A stretch of DNA of 12,075 nucleotides from NCBI GenBank assembly GCA_030523505.1, contig JAUNIK010000039.1, positions 1 through 12,075 of the forward strand, read 5' to 3'. Shown in pieces: positions 5,319 through 12,075 of the stretch. The DNA is from Prevotellaceae bacterium (GTDB taxonomy: Bacteria > Bacteroidota > Bacteroidia > Bacteroidales > Bacteroidaceae). A program made the position numbers and the translations under genes. Each line of letters opens with the position of its first letter. Position 1 is the first letter of the stretch. The notes under the pieces are model-generated. The model saw only the letters and a program-made list of their open reading frames with translations. It made no database searches and was not told the DNA's origin.

Positions 5319-6242
5319 TTAGAAAGCAACACTCCAAAGCGGCATTGTCACCTCCGACTGTGGAGCACAGCACTGGGTGTAAGGGCGCTCGATGAGATTG
5401 ACGCTCTCGCCCTGCAAGTCGCACAGGCCATACCATGGTTCAGCACACACATAAGGGCAGAGCAAGTCTTGCATCTGCCAGAACAGCCATACCGGTGAAT
5501 ACGACTCCACACGACAGAGCATCTCGCCTTCAAGATTCAATATGTCGGCACCATTGATCTGCTTATGGTCGAAGATAAGTGCCTCGTTGGCGAATGTAGC
5601 CACCGACACTGGTATCAGTCCCTCCTCATTACAGTTCACCGCATGACGCTCCTTGCTCCAACAGCCTTGTTCGCCGGCTCTTACCACCGACAGGCAATGA
5701 GCATCGATAGGAGTGCCGTTGAACAATGGCGAGATATAGCCAATCACTTCCCTACCCTCTTGGAAATCAGGCAGTGCTATTGCTGGATGACCACCAATCT
5801 GATAAGGCATCACACAATCCTCCTCGAGGTTTGCCACGCTATAGACACACGCCAATGATGCTCCACGGAGGATATATCTCAACTGCAAAGAGAAATGGAA
5901 TGGATAGGCTTCGAGTGTCTCCTCGGTTTCACGCACCTCAAAGAGTATCATCACTGCCTCTTCGTCTTCCTCCTTGAAGGTTGTCTCCCCAAGGCAGTCC
6001 CATTCCATAGACTTCACAAAACCATGCTTTGGCATCTGATATGTCGCTCCCTGCCATTCATACTGGCCATTCCAAAGGCCACCACAAGCTGGAAAGAGTA
6101 TTGGTGACGATCCATCCCAGTATTTCTCATCGCCTACCCACCACATCTGCTTGCCGTCGCTCTTTCTTACAACGCTCTTAACCTCAGCACCAAGGCTTTC
6201 AATCTCCACCTTCAGGTGTTCATTTTCAATTATGTGTCGCAT
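5319..6242 (-). CDS. Aldose 1-epimerase family protein (LacX-like)
   Basis: A 307-residue galactose-mutarotase-fold protein of the LacX subgroup, which interconverts sugar anomers or binds phosphosugars in the cytosol. Typical features are SPILFPACGGL (46-56) with the following GxYxxxGxxYxMPKHGF (59-75) carrying H73, then GGHPAIALP (150-158) with H152, and CAEPWYGL (266-273) with E268. These two histidines and the glutamate correspond to the substrate-positioning and catalytic residues of the family. The Arg usual in the PxxGRL motif appears as Gly here (ACGGL), which may affect substrate choice. The substrate is unknown. The gene has its own good promoter at 6270-6300 and ends against the palindromic repeats, so it appears to be a single-gene unit separated from carB by a terminator. 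Confidence 0.9.
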   Translation of the reverse strand: MRHIIENEHLKVEIESLGAEVKSVVRKSDGKQMWWVGDEKYWDGSSPILFPACGGLWNGQYEWQGATYQMPKHGFVKSMEWDCLGETTFKEEDEEAVMILFEVRETEETLEAYPFHFSLQLRYILRGASLACVYSVANLEEDCVMPYQIGGHPAIALPDFQEGREVIGYISPLFNGTPIDAHCLSVVRAGEQGCWSKERHAVNCNEEGLIPVSVATFANEALIFDHKQINGADILNLEGEMLCRVESYSPVWLFWQMQDLLCPYVCAEPWYGLCDLQGESVNLIERPYTQCCAPQSEVTMPLWSVAF

Positions 6243-6269
6243 ATCGTCAGTTATTTATATTTTCCACGC

Positions 6270-6300
6270 CAAAGGTAGCACTTTTTTTCGAATTGACAAA
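6270..6300 (-). promoter_or_regulatory. Full Bacteroidetes promoter for the epimerase-like gene
   Basis: On the minus strand: -33 TTTG (6297-6300), a 19-base spacer, and -7 TACCTTTG (6270-6277), all matching the Bacteroidetes consensus. The predicted start is near 6263, giving a leader of about 20 bases to the ATG at 6242. The -33 box almost abuts the T-tract of the carB terminator. Confidence 0.75.
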
Positions 6301-6302
6301 AT

Positions 6303-6336
6303 AAAAAAGAGTGAAGCACTGATGGCCCCACTCTTT
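6303..6336 (-). terminator. Intrinsic terminator of carB
   Basis: On the minus strand, AAAGAGTG and CACTCTTT (6306-6313 and 6329-6336) form a perfect 8-bp stem with a 15-base loop, followed by a short T-run (6303-6308, partly within the stem). It begins 34 bases after the carB stop. Confidence 0.65.
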
Positions 6337-6370
6337 CTCTATGTATAGATAGGATTTTCCTAACAAGAAA

Positions 6371-9300
6371 TTAATACTCCTGCCAGCTCTTGATCTGGAG
6401 ACTTTCAAGGTCGCGCAGACAGAATGCCTCGATGAATGCAGAAGCAAGACGTGCATTAGTGATCAATGGAATGTTGTGGTCGATAGCACCACGACGGATG
6501 TGATAGCCATTTGTCAACTCACGCTTTGAATGGTTCTTTGGAACATTCACGATGAGGTCGAACTTATGCTCGTGGATCATATCCATCACATTCTCCACAC
6601 CCTCTGCCTTCTGCTCGTCTGGCCAGCAAACTGGTGTGCAGGCTACGCCATTCTCGTTGAAGTACTTAGCTGTACCCTCTGAAGCATATACCTTATAACC
6701 AGCCTTTGCGAGTGCTATTGCTGAGTCGAGGAGCATTGCCTTCTCCTTAGCAGAACCTGAAGAAATCATGATGCCATTATCCTTTGAAGGAATCTTATAG
6801 CCTGTAGCAATCATTGAGTTGAGGAGTGCCTCTTCGAATGAATCACCAATACAACCTACCTCACCTGTTGATGACATATCAACGCCGAGCACTGGGTCAG
6901 CATTCTGCAGACGAGAGAATGAGAACTGTGAAGCCTTAACACCGATATGGTCAATATCGAATGCCGACTTGTCTGGCTTCTGGTATGGTGCATCGAGCAT
7001 GATCTTGGTTGCTGTCTCGATGAGGTTGCGCTTCAATACCTTGCTGACAAATGGGAATGAGCGTGAAGCACGAAGGTTACACTCGATTACCTTCACTGTG
7101 CGACCCTTAGCGAGATACTGGATATTGAATGGACCAGAGATATTGAGTTCCTTTGCAATAGCACGAGAAATCTTCTTGATCTGACGAGCTGTTGCGAATG
7201 AAATCTGCTGTGCAGGGAATGTCATTGTAGCGTCACCTGAGTGAACACCAGCAAACTCTACGTGCTCAGAGATACCATACTCTACGATCTCACCGTTCTG
7301 TGCAACACCGTCGAACTCAATCTCGTTGGTCTCCTGCATGAACTGAGAGATAACAACTGGATACTCCTTAGAAACCTCAGAAGCTGCAGCGAGGAAACGC
7401 TTCAACTCATCATCGTCATAGCATACGTTCATTGCAGCACCAGAGAGTACGTATGAAGGGCGAACCAATACAGGATAGCCTACCTCGTCGATAAACTTCT
7501 GAACATCTTCCATAGATGTCAGTGCGCTCCACTTTGGCTGGTCGATGCCGAGTGAGTCGAGCATTGCAGAGAACTTACCACGGTTCTCAGCACGGTCGAT
7601 AGATACAGGACTTGTGCCGAGGATTGGCACTGCCTGACGATGGAGCTTCATTGCGAGGTTGTTTGGAATCTGACCACCTACAGAAACGATAACACCGCGT
7701 GGCGACTCAAGGTCGATAACATCGAGAACACGCTCGAATGAGAGTTCATCGAAGTAGAGACGGTCGCACATATCGTAGTCAGTAGAAACTGTCTCAGGGT
7801 TGTAGTTGATCATGATTGACTTATAACCCAACTTACGAGCAGTGTTGATAGCATTTACAGAACACCAGTCGAACTCTACAGAAGAACCGATACGATAAGC
7901 GCCCGAACCGAGTACTACTACAGACTTCTCGTTCTGATAGAAGTTGATATCGTGATCCTCTACTGCGTATGTCATGTAGAGATAGTTGGTCAAATCAGGA
8001 TGTTCGCTTGCTACTGTTGGGATGCGCTTTACTGCTGGTAGGATGCCGAGCTTCTTACGATAAGCACGTACCTGGAGGTTCTCCTTCTCCATGTTGCCCT
8101 CATGCTTGTGGAGTACGAAGCGTGCAATCTGGAAGTCAGAGAAACCGAGAATCTTTGCCTCGCGGAGCACCTCAGCAGAGAGTTCCTCAAGACTGTTGTA
8201 TGACTCGAGCTTGTGCTTGAAGTCAACAATGTTCTTCATGCGCTCGATGAACCAAGGGTCGATCTTGGTGAGTTCCTCGATACGCTCAACGGTATAACCA
8301 TCCTCGAGAGCCTGTGCGATGGCGAAGATACGGAGATCGGTTGGGTTTGCCAACTCCTCATCGAGATTCTCGAACTTTGTATGGTCGTTGCCCACGAAAC
8401 CGTGCATGCCCTGACCAATCATACGCAAGCCCTTCTGGAGCATTTCCTCGAACGAACGACCGATAGACATAATCTCACCTACCGACTTCATTGAAGAACC
8501 GAGCTTGTGGCTAACGCCTACGAACTTTGTGAGGTCCCAACGAGGAATCTTACAAATCATATAGTCGAGCGATGGGGCTACATAAGCAGAGTTTGTTGTG
8601 CCCATCTCACCAATCTGGTCGAGTGTATAGCCGAGAGCAATCTTTGCTGCAACGAAAGCGAGAGGATAACCTGTTGCCTTTGATGCAAGAGCAGAAGAAC
8701 GGCTCAAACGAGCGTTGATCTCGATGATACGATAGTCGTTGGTAACGGCATTGAATGCGAACTGGATGTTACACTCACCAACGATATTGAGGTGACGTAC
8801 ACACTTGATAGTGATCTCCTGGAGCATCTTAACCTGCTCGTCAGTGAGAGAGCATGTAGGAGCAACAACGATTGACTCACCGGTGTGGATGCCGAGTGGG
8901 TCGAAGTTCTCCATTGAAGCTACAGTGAAGCAATGGTCGTTGGCATCGCGGATGCACTCGAACTCAATTTCCTTCCATCCCTTCAAGCTCTCCTCTACCA
9001 ATACCTGAGGAGCAAATGTAAATGCTGACTCAGCAATCTCTACGAATGTCTTCTCGTCAGGACAAACACCTGAACCAAGACCACCAAGAGCGTATGCTGA
9101 ACGGATCATGATTGGATAACCGATACGGCGAGCAGCCTCAACTGCCTCTTCCATGCTCTCGCATGCCTGTGATACTGGTACCTTGAGGTCCACCTTGTTC
9201 AACTCTTTCACGAACAAGTCACGGTCCTCTGTGTTCATGATTGCCTCAACACTTGTACCGAGCACCTGTACACCGTACTCCTTGAGGATACCCTTCTGAT

Positions 9301-9604
9301 AGAGTTCTGTACCGCAGTTCAATGCTGTCTGACCACCGAAGGCAAGGAGAATGCCGTCAGGACGCTCTTTCTTGATGACTTCTGTTACGAAGTGGGTATT
9401 TACTGGAAGGAAATAAACCTTGTCGGCAATACCTTCTGAAGTCTGGATTGTAGCAACATTAGGGTTGATAAGCACTGACTTGATGCCTTCCTCACGCAAA
9501 GCCTTCAAAGCCTGTGAACCTGAATAGTCAAACTCACCAGCCTGACCAATCTTGAGGGCACCGGAACCCAATACGAGAACTTTCTTAATCTGATCTTTAA
9601 TCAT
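6371..9604 (-). CDS. carB: Carbamoyl-phosphate synthase large subunit
   Basis: A 1077-residue full-length CarB, which makes carbamoyl phosphate from bicarbonate, two ATP and glutamine-derived ammonia for pyrimidine and arginine synthesis. The two homologous halves are visible: the carboxyphosphate synthetase (about 1-405; VLGSGALKIGQAGEFDYSGS, SAYALGGLGSG, ECNIQF, EINARLSRSSALASKATGYP) and the carbamoyl-phosphate synthetase (about 556-940; VLGSGAYRIGSSVEFDW, SYVLSGAAMNV, ECNLRASRSFPFVSK). Between them is the oligomerisation domain, and 941-1077 is the MGS-like allosteric domain. From memory the sequence is much closer to eukaryotic CPS (CAD/CPS1), for example INPNVATIQT and GGQIPNNLA, than to E. 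coli CarB. No carA lies next to it, so the glutaminase subunit must be encoded elsewhere. No consensus promoter is seen in the 104-base upstream gap, although a terminator there isolates it from the lipoprotein gene. Confidence 0.98.
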   Translation of the reverse strand: MIKDQIKKVLVLGSGALKIGQAGEFDYSGSQALKALREEGIKSVLINPNVATIQTSEGIADKVYFLPVNTHFVTEVIKKERPDGILLAFGGQTALNCGTELYQKGILKEYGVQVLGTSVEAIMNTEDRDLFVKELNKVDLKVPVSQACESMEEAVEAARRIGYPIMIRSAYALGGLGSGVCPDEKTFVEIAESAFTFAPQVLVEESLKGWKEIEFECIRDANDHCFTVASMENFDPLGIHTGESIVVAPTCSLTDEQVKMLQEITIKCVRHLNIVGECNIQFAFNAVTNDYRIIEINARLSRSSALASKATGYPLAFVAAKIALGYTLDQIGEMGTTNSAYVAPSLDYMICKIPRWDLTKFVGVSHKLGSSMKSVGEIMSIGRSFEEMLQKGLRMIGQGMHGFVGNDHTKFENLDEELANPTDLRIFAIAQALEDGYTVERIEELTKIDPWFIERMKNIVDFKHKLESYNSLEELSAEVLREAKILGFSDFQIARFVLHKHEGNMEKENLQVRAYRKKLGILPAVKRIPTVASEHPDLTNYLYMTYAVEDHDINFYQNEKSVVVLGSGAYRIGSSVEFDWCSVNAINTARKLGYKSIMINYNPETVSTDYDMCDRLYFDELSFERVLDVIDLESPRGVIVSVGGQIPNNLAMKLHRQAVPILGTSPVSIDRAENRGKFSAMLDSLGIDQPKWSALTSMEDVQKFIDEVGYPVLVRPSYVLSGAAMNVCYDDDELKRFLAAASEVSKEYPVVISQFMQETNEIEFDGVAQNGEIVEYGISEHVEFAGVHSGDATMTFPAQQISFATARQIKKISRAIAKELNISGPFNIQYLAKGRTVKVIECNLRASRSFPFVSKVLKRNLIETATKIMLDAPYQKPDKSAFDIDHIGVKASQFSFSRLQNADPVLGVDMSSTGEVGCIGDSFEEALLNSMIATGYKIPSKDNGIMISSGSAKEKAMLLDSAIALAKAGYKVYASEGTAKYFNENGVACTPVCWPDEQKAEGVENVMDMIHEHKFDLIVNVPKNHSKRELTNGYHIRRGAIDHNIPLITNARLASAFIEAFCLRDLESLQIKSWQEY

Positions 9605-9648
9605 AATGTGTATTATTTGTATATTTACTTTTTTGTTTGAATGGAGAA

Positions 9649-9665
9649 CCCCAGAATGATTGGGG
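9649..9665 (-). other. Small hairpin in the carB upstream region
   Basis: CCCCA (9649-9653) and TGGGG (9661-9665) form a perfect 5-bp stem with a 7-base loop, about 45 bases upstream of the carB start and just beyond the lipoprotein terminator. It could be part of the carB leader or a second stem of the termination region. Evidence is limited to the inverted repeat. Confidence 0.35.
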
Positions 9666-9670
9666 ATATG

Positions 9671-9701
9671 AAAAGAGCTAAGGCCTTGAGGCGCTTAGCT
9701 C
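9671..9701 (-). terminator. Intrinsic terminator of the polysaccharide export gene
   Basis: On the minus strand, GAGCTAAG and CTTAGCTC (9694-9701 and 9675-9682) form a perfect 8-bp stem. It is extended by GCC/GGC across one bulged base, with a 4-base loop, and is followed by TTTT (9671-9674). It starts 7 bases after the lipoprotein stop codon. Confidence 0.75.
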
Positions 9702-9708
9702 AATATAT

Positions 9709-10527
9709 TTACTTAAGAATGTTATAAAGCAAAGAAGCAATAGAAACGAGAATACTTGTTGCAGAGAACCACAAAGAAGTAGACTGGCTGATGTCAGAGT
9801 TCTTAGCCTTGGTCTTGTTTGGGGTAACGTAGATAACATCATTCTGCTGTACATAGTAATAAGGAGAATTGATGATGTTAGCATCGTTGAGGTTCAATGT
9901 ATAAGTTGACTTCATACCAGTTGCATCCTCACGGATAAGCAACACGTTGTCACGCTTACCATAGATAGTCAAATCACCAGCAGAAGCAATAGCCTCGAGA
10001 ACGCTCATCTTCTCAGATGTAACGGTAACAACCTTTGGTGATGCGACCTCACCCATTACAGTGACACGGTAGTTTGACATCTCAACAGTAACGATTGGAT
10101 GCTCCTCTGCCGAGAAATAAGGGGCAATCTGGGTAGCAATATAGTCCTGAAGCTGTGTTCTTGTCATACCAACAACCTTAATCTTGCCGAGGTGTGGGAA
10201 GTTGATATAACCATCATTGTCAACAAGATAAGGCATAAGGCGATGCTGTGAACTCATTGTTGTCTGACCAACACCTGTATTAGATGTTGCACCAGAAACA
10301 GTAAGGTTGAATGAACTTGCTGCCATTGGGTCAGAAGCGCTCACTGTGATAGTGAACTGGTCCTTTGGCATGATCTTAGCATCGTACAAGCCCTTAGAAG
10401 CAGCGAGGCTTACCTCATCGATATTCTGGAAATATGGAACAGTCTTTGCACTTACACAACTGTCAAGTGTCATTACAACTACAACTGCAAATACAATTGT
10501 AACGATTGCCGATATTACTTTTTTCAT
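9709..10527 (-). CDS. Polysaccharide export outer-membrane lipoprotein (Wza-like)
   Basis: A 272-residue protein from the ATG at 10527; a GTG two codons upstream (10533) is an alternative start. The N-terminus is a lipoprotein signal: MKK, a long hydrophobic run, then the lipobox LDSC with Cys24 as the predicted lipidated residue. A Poly_export domain follows (about 48-150, including YLVDNDGYINFPHLGKIKV), then an SLBB domain (about 153-235, with VTVMGEV and PKVVTV). A C-terminal hydrophobic segment (about 252-268) probably crosses the outer membrane, as the helix does in Wza. This class forms the channel that exports capsule or exopolysaccharide. The usual partner, a Wzc-type chain-length regulator/kinase, is not in the window: carB lies downstream after a terminator. 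The gene therefore looks monocistronic, or is the remote outer-membrane part of a locus elsewhere. Confidence 0.92.
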   Translation of the reverse strand: MKKVISAIVTIVFAVVVVMTLDSCVSAKTVPYFQNIDEVSLAASKGLYDAKIMPKDQFTITVSASDPMAASSFNLTVSGATSNTGVGQTTMSSQHRLMPYLVDNDGYINFPHLGKIKVVGMTRTQLQDYIATQIAPYFSAEEHPIVTVEMSNYRVTVMGEVASPKVVTVTSEKMSVLEAIASAGDLTIYGKRDNVLLIREDATGMKSTYTLNLNDANIINSPYYYVQQNDVIYVTPNKTKAKNSDISQSTSLWFSATSILVSIASLLYNILK

Positions 10528-10548
10528 ATTCACGATAGTTTATTTTTG

Positions 10549-10580
10549 CAAAATTACTCATATTTTGGCAATTTGGCAAA
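10549..10580 (-). promoter_or_regulatory. Full Bacteroidetes promoter for the export lipoprotein gene
   Basis: On the minus strand: -33 TTTG (10577-10580), an exact 20-base spacer, and -7 TAATTTTG (10549-10556). The predicted start is near 10542, leaving about 15 bases to the ATG. This is the cleanest promoter in the window, and its short leader supports the ATG at 10527. Confidence 0.8.
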
Positions 10581-10588
10581 TATTTGGC
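10564..10588. repeat. Three direct TTTGGC repeats over the lipoprotein promoter
   Basis: TTTGGC occurs at 10564-10569, 10572-10577 and 10583-10588 (starts 8 and 11 bases apart), covering the spacer, the -33 box and the region just upstream. This could be an operator for a regulator of export, or chance in an AT-rich region. Confidence 0.45.
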
Positions 10589-10651
10589 TATATAATTCTA
10601 TGTCAGAGGCAGTTTTTTTGAAAAAGATTCAGCAAGCACGAAAAAAAATTG

Positions 10652-10659
10652 TAATTTTG
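10652..10659 (+). promoter_or_regulatory. Bacteroidetes -7 promoter element for the porin gene
   Basis: TAATTTTG followed by CA, a perfect TAnnTTTG. No TTTG is found 19-21 bases upstream. Transcription would start near 10666, giving a leader of about 75 bases before the porin ATG. Confidence 0.6.
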
Positions 10660-10669
10660 CAAGACAAAA

Positions 10670-10707
10670 GCATACGCACATATTATATAATGTACGCGTG
10701 CACGTGT
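10670..10707 (+). promoter_or_regulatory. Hairpin and palindrome in the porin mRNA leader
   Basis: GCATACGCACAT (10670-10681) can pair with ATGTACGCGTGC (10690-10701) over an 8-base AT loop: nine Watson-Crick pairs, one G-U and two mismatches. It would lie at the very 5' end of the transcript. Overlapping it is a near-perfect 14-bp palindrome, ACGCGTGCACGTGT (10694-10707, 12 of 14 symmetric), unusually rich in CG for this region. It could be an RNA-stabilising stem, a DNA operator, or both. Confidence 0.45.
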
Positions 10708-10740
10708 TAGAATTACAAAACAAATTAAATAAAAACAAAA

Positions 10741-11931
10741 ATGAAGAAAATCTTAATCATGGCATTGGCTTTCTGCGCAACAACAGCGTGGGCTGAGGTC
10801 AATGTTGAAACAGAGGTTGAGACCACAGAGTCTGAATTTCTGAGCGAGGAGCGCATCGAGACTGGTATTCTCAACGATATGCTCCACAGTGCAGTTGCTC
10901 CTGCAAAGGCTGACGAGGAGTCATTGGAATATGGTCGTAAGGTCACAAAATTTGCCAGCGTGCCAAAGATCGGTGGTTATTTCATCGGCAAGTACGCTTA
11001 CAACAGTGACGAGAACAAGAACAAGACTGCTGGTTTCTCACAGCGTTTGGTTCGTTTCTATGTTGACGGCAAGATCCTGAACGATTTCACTTACCGTTTC
11101 CAGCCCCAGACAAACAATGGTTCGTTCCACATGAAGGACTACTTCGTTGAGTGGGGCAAGTTCAAGGAGTTCAAGGTAAAGATCGGTCAGTACAAGCGTG
11201 CCTTCGGTTTTGAAAACCCAATGAACCCATGGGATGTGGGAGTTGGCGACTACTCTCAGCTCACAAAGAAGCTCACTGGTCATTCTGACTACATCGGTGC
11301 AGAGGCTTCAAGCAACGGTGGACGTGATCAGGGTATCCAGTTCCAGGGTGATGTACTCCCTATCGGCAAGGATAAGCATCGTCTTATCCACTACCAGTTG
11401 ATGATTGCCAACGGTCAGGGCATCAACACTGCTGACGCTAACGCTCACAAGGATATCATCGGTACTCTGCAGGTACAGCCAATCAAGGGCTTGTTCGTAG
11501 GTTTCTTCGGTTGGACCGGTAACTATACTGCAAACAATGTTACTGTTGACCGTAAGCGTTACATGCTCAGCGCAAAGTACGACTGGAAGGACTGGACATT
11601 CCGCACAGAGTATGCTCATTCAAAGGGTCACAAGATCAGCGACTACAAGACAAACGAGGCTGGCGAGAACTACTGGGCTGGTACAGGCGAGGCTGACGGC
11701 TTCTACGCAACAGTGGGTGTGCCATGTACTCCTTGGTTGAAGGTTTACCTCAAGTACGACCAGTCTCGCGATCAGGCTACAGCAGAGAGCCGTTCAACAA
11801 TCTACTCTATCTGTCCAAACATCCAGCTCCACAAGAACCTGATGTTCCAGTTGCAGTATAACTACAACGACAACAAGCTCGCTAACCAGAAGTACAGCGA
11901 GTTCTGGCTCGAGACTTACGTAAGATTCTAA
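10741..11931 (+). CDS. Outer-membrane porin, phosphate-selective O/P type
   Basis: A 396-residue beta-barrel protein. Residues 1-18 are a signal peptide (MKKILIMALAFCATTAWA, cleavage predicted after AWA). An acidic segment (about 19-63) follows before the barrel starts near IGGYFIGKYAY (77-87). The barrel shows alternating amphipathic strands and the family hallmarks RLVRFYVDGKI, YRFQ, VKIGQYKRAFGFENP (152-166) and EAS-x-GGRDQGIQF (196-209). It ends in the outer-membrane assembly signal FWLETYVRF with a terminal Phe. It should form a diffusion channel in the outer membrane. The name reflects family resemblance to Pseudomonas OprO/OprP; phosphate selectivity is not shown. Codon choice is strongly biased to C- and G-ending codons (AAG, TAC, TTC, AAC), suggesting high expression. 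It has its own -7 element and a structured leader, and ends at a strong terminator. Confidence 0.93.
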   Translation: MKKILIMALAFCATTAWAEVNVETEVETTESEFLSEERIETGILNDMLHSAVAPAKADEESLEYGRKVTKFASVPKIGGYFIGKYAYNSDENKNKTAGFSQRLVRFYVDGKILNDFTYRFQPQTNNGSFHMKDYFVEWGKFKEFKVKIGQYKRAFGFENPMNPWDVGVGDYSQLTKKLTGHSDYIGAEASSNGGRDQGIQFQGDVLPIGKDKHRLIHYQLMIANGQGINTADANAHKDIIGTLQVQPIKGLFVGFFGWTGNYTANNVTVDRKRYMLSAKYDWKDWTFRTEYAHSKGHKISDYKTNEAGENYWAGTGEADGFYATVGVPCTPWLKVYLKYDQSRDQATAESRSTIYSICPNIQLHKNLMFQLQYNYNDNKLANQKYSEFWLETYVRF

Positions 11932-11965
11932 TTCTATAGATTATAGATATTCTATACGTTCTATA
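11932..11965. repeat. TTCTATA repeats after the porin stop
   Basis: TTCTATA occurs at 11932-11938, 11950-11956 and 11959-11965. TCTATA and TATAGA (11933-11938 and 11942-11947) also form a perfect 6-bp AT hairpin directly behind the stop codon. It resembles in style the short-unit repeats in the other gene gaps of this window. Confidence 0.6.
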
Positions 11966-12038
11966 TAGGTTAGAAAAAAGAAAAGCCAGAAAGCCTAGAA
12001 AGTCAACACGCTAGGCCCTCTGACAATACAAAGCGAAC

Positions 12039-12074
12039 CACCCCTATTCCACTGCGGAATGGGGGTGTTTTTTT
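12039..12074 (+). terminator. Strong intrinsic terminator downstream of the porin
   Basis: CACCCCTATTCC (12039-12050) pairs with GGAATGGGGGTG (12056-12067) through all 12 positions with one G-U wobble and a 5-base loop, followed by seven T (12068-12074). It lies about 108 bases after the porin stop. The region in between has no gene. It holds the TTCTATA repeats and a weak stem GCCTAG/CTAGGC (11993-11998 and 12011-12016). Confidence 0.85.
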
Positions 12075-12075
12075 G

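Noticed and set aside
10528..10533. GTG start two codons upstream for the export lipoprotein
   Set aside because: The ATG at 10527 gives a standard MKK lipoprotein signal and sits at a sensible distance from the promoter; the GTG cannot be fully excluded.

Overview
The window looks like chromosomal DNA of a Bacteroidales bacterium, most likely Prevotella or a close relative. The main evidence is the promoters: several gene starts are preceded by the Bacteroidetes -7 element TAnnTTTG, in two cases with a TTTG -33 element 19 or 20 bases away. Ribosome-binding sites are weak and A-rich, as usual in this phylum. The gene set also fits: a phosphate-selective-type (O/P) porin, a Wza-like lipoprotein and a tandem pair of deoxynucleoside kinases. 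The genus is an inference from style, not from a marker gene. Nine protein genes fill the window. I see no rRNA, tRNA, CRISPR array, transposase or phage gene, and no gene-free stretch longer than about 210 bases.

Layout. Positions 88-3734 (minus) hold three co-oriented genes, transcribed in this order: a nucleotidyltransferase/GHMP-kinase-like fusion, an L-rhamnose-mutarotase-family protein, and a long RelA/SpoT homolog. The gaps between them (80 and 84 bases) are packed with short repeats. Divergent from this group, 3943-5236 (plus) encodes two paralogous deoxynucleoside kinases. They end in a tandem palindromic repeat that touches the convergent LacX-type aldose-1-epimerase-like gene (5319-6242, minus). 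Upstream of that is a large solitary carB (6371-9604, minus), then a Wza-like polysaccharide export lipoprotein (9709-10527, minus). A divergent promoter region separates this from an outer-membrane porin (10741-11931, plus), and a strong terminator ends the window.

How the genes work together. The left group combines a sugar-anomer enzyme with a kinase/nucleotidyltransferase fusion, which suggests sugar activation (mutarotation, phosphorylation, nucleotidyl transfer). The fused alarmone enzyme has an intact hydrolase site but an eroded synthetase site. The kinase pair serves deoxynucleoside salvage and carB serves pyrimidine and arginine synthesis. The lipoprotein and porin are separate envelope functions. 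The most interesting signals are the kinase/nucleotidyltransferase fusion with its mutarotase neighbour, the hydrolase-only look of the SpoT homolog, the repeats in the operon gaps (one supplies a stop codon and one includes a start codon), and several compact hairpins at predicted mRNA 5' ends.
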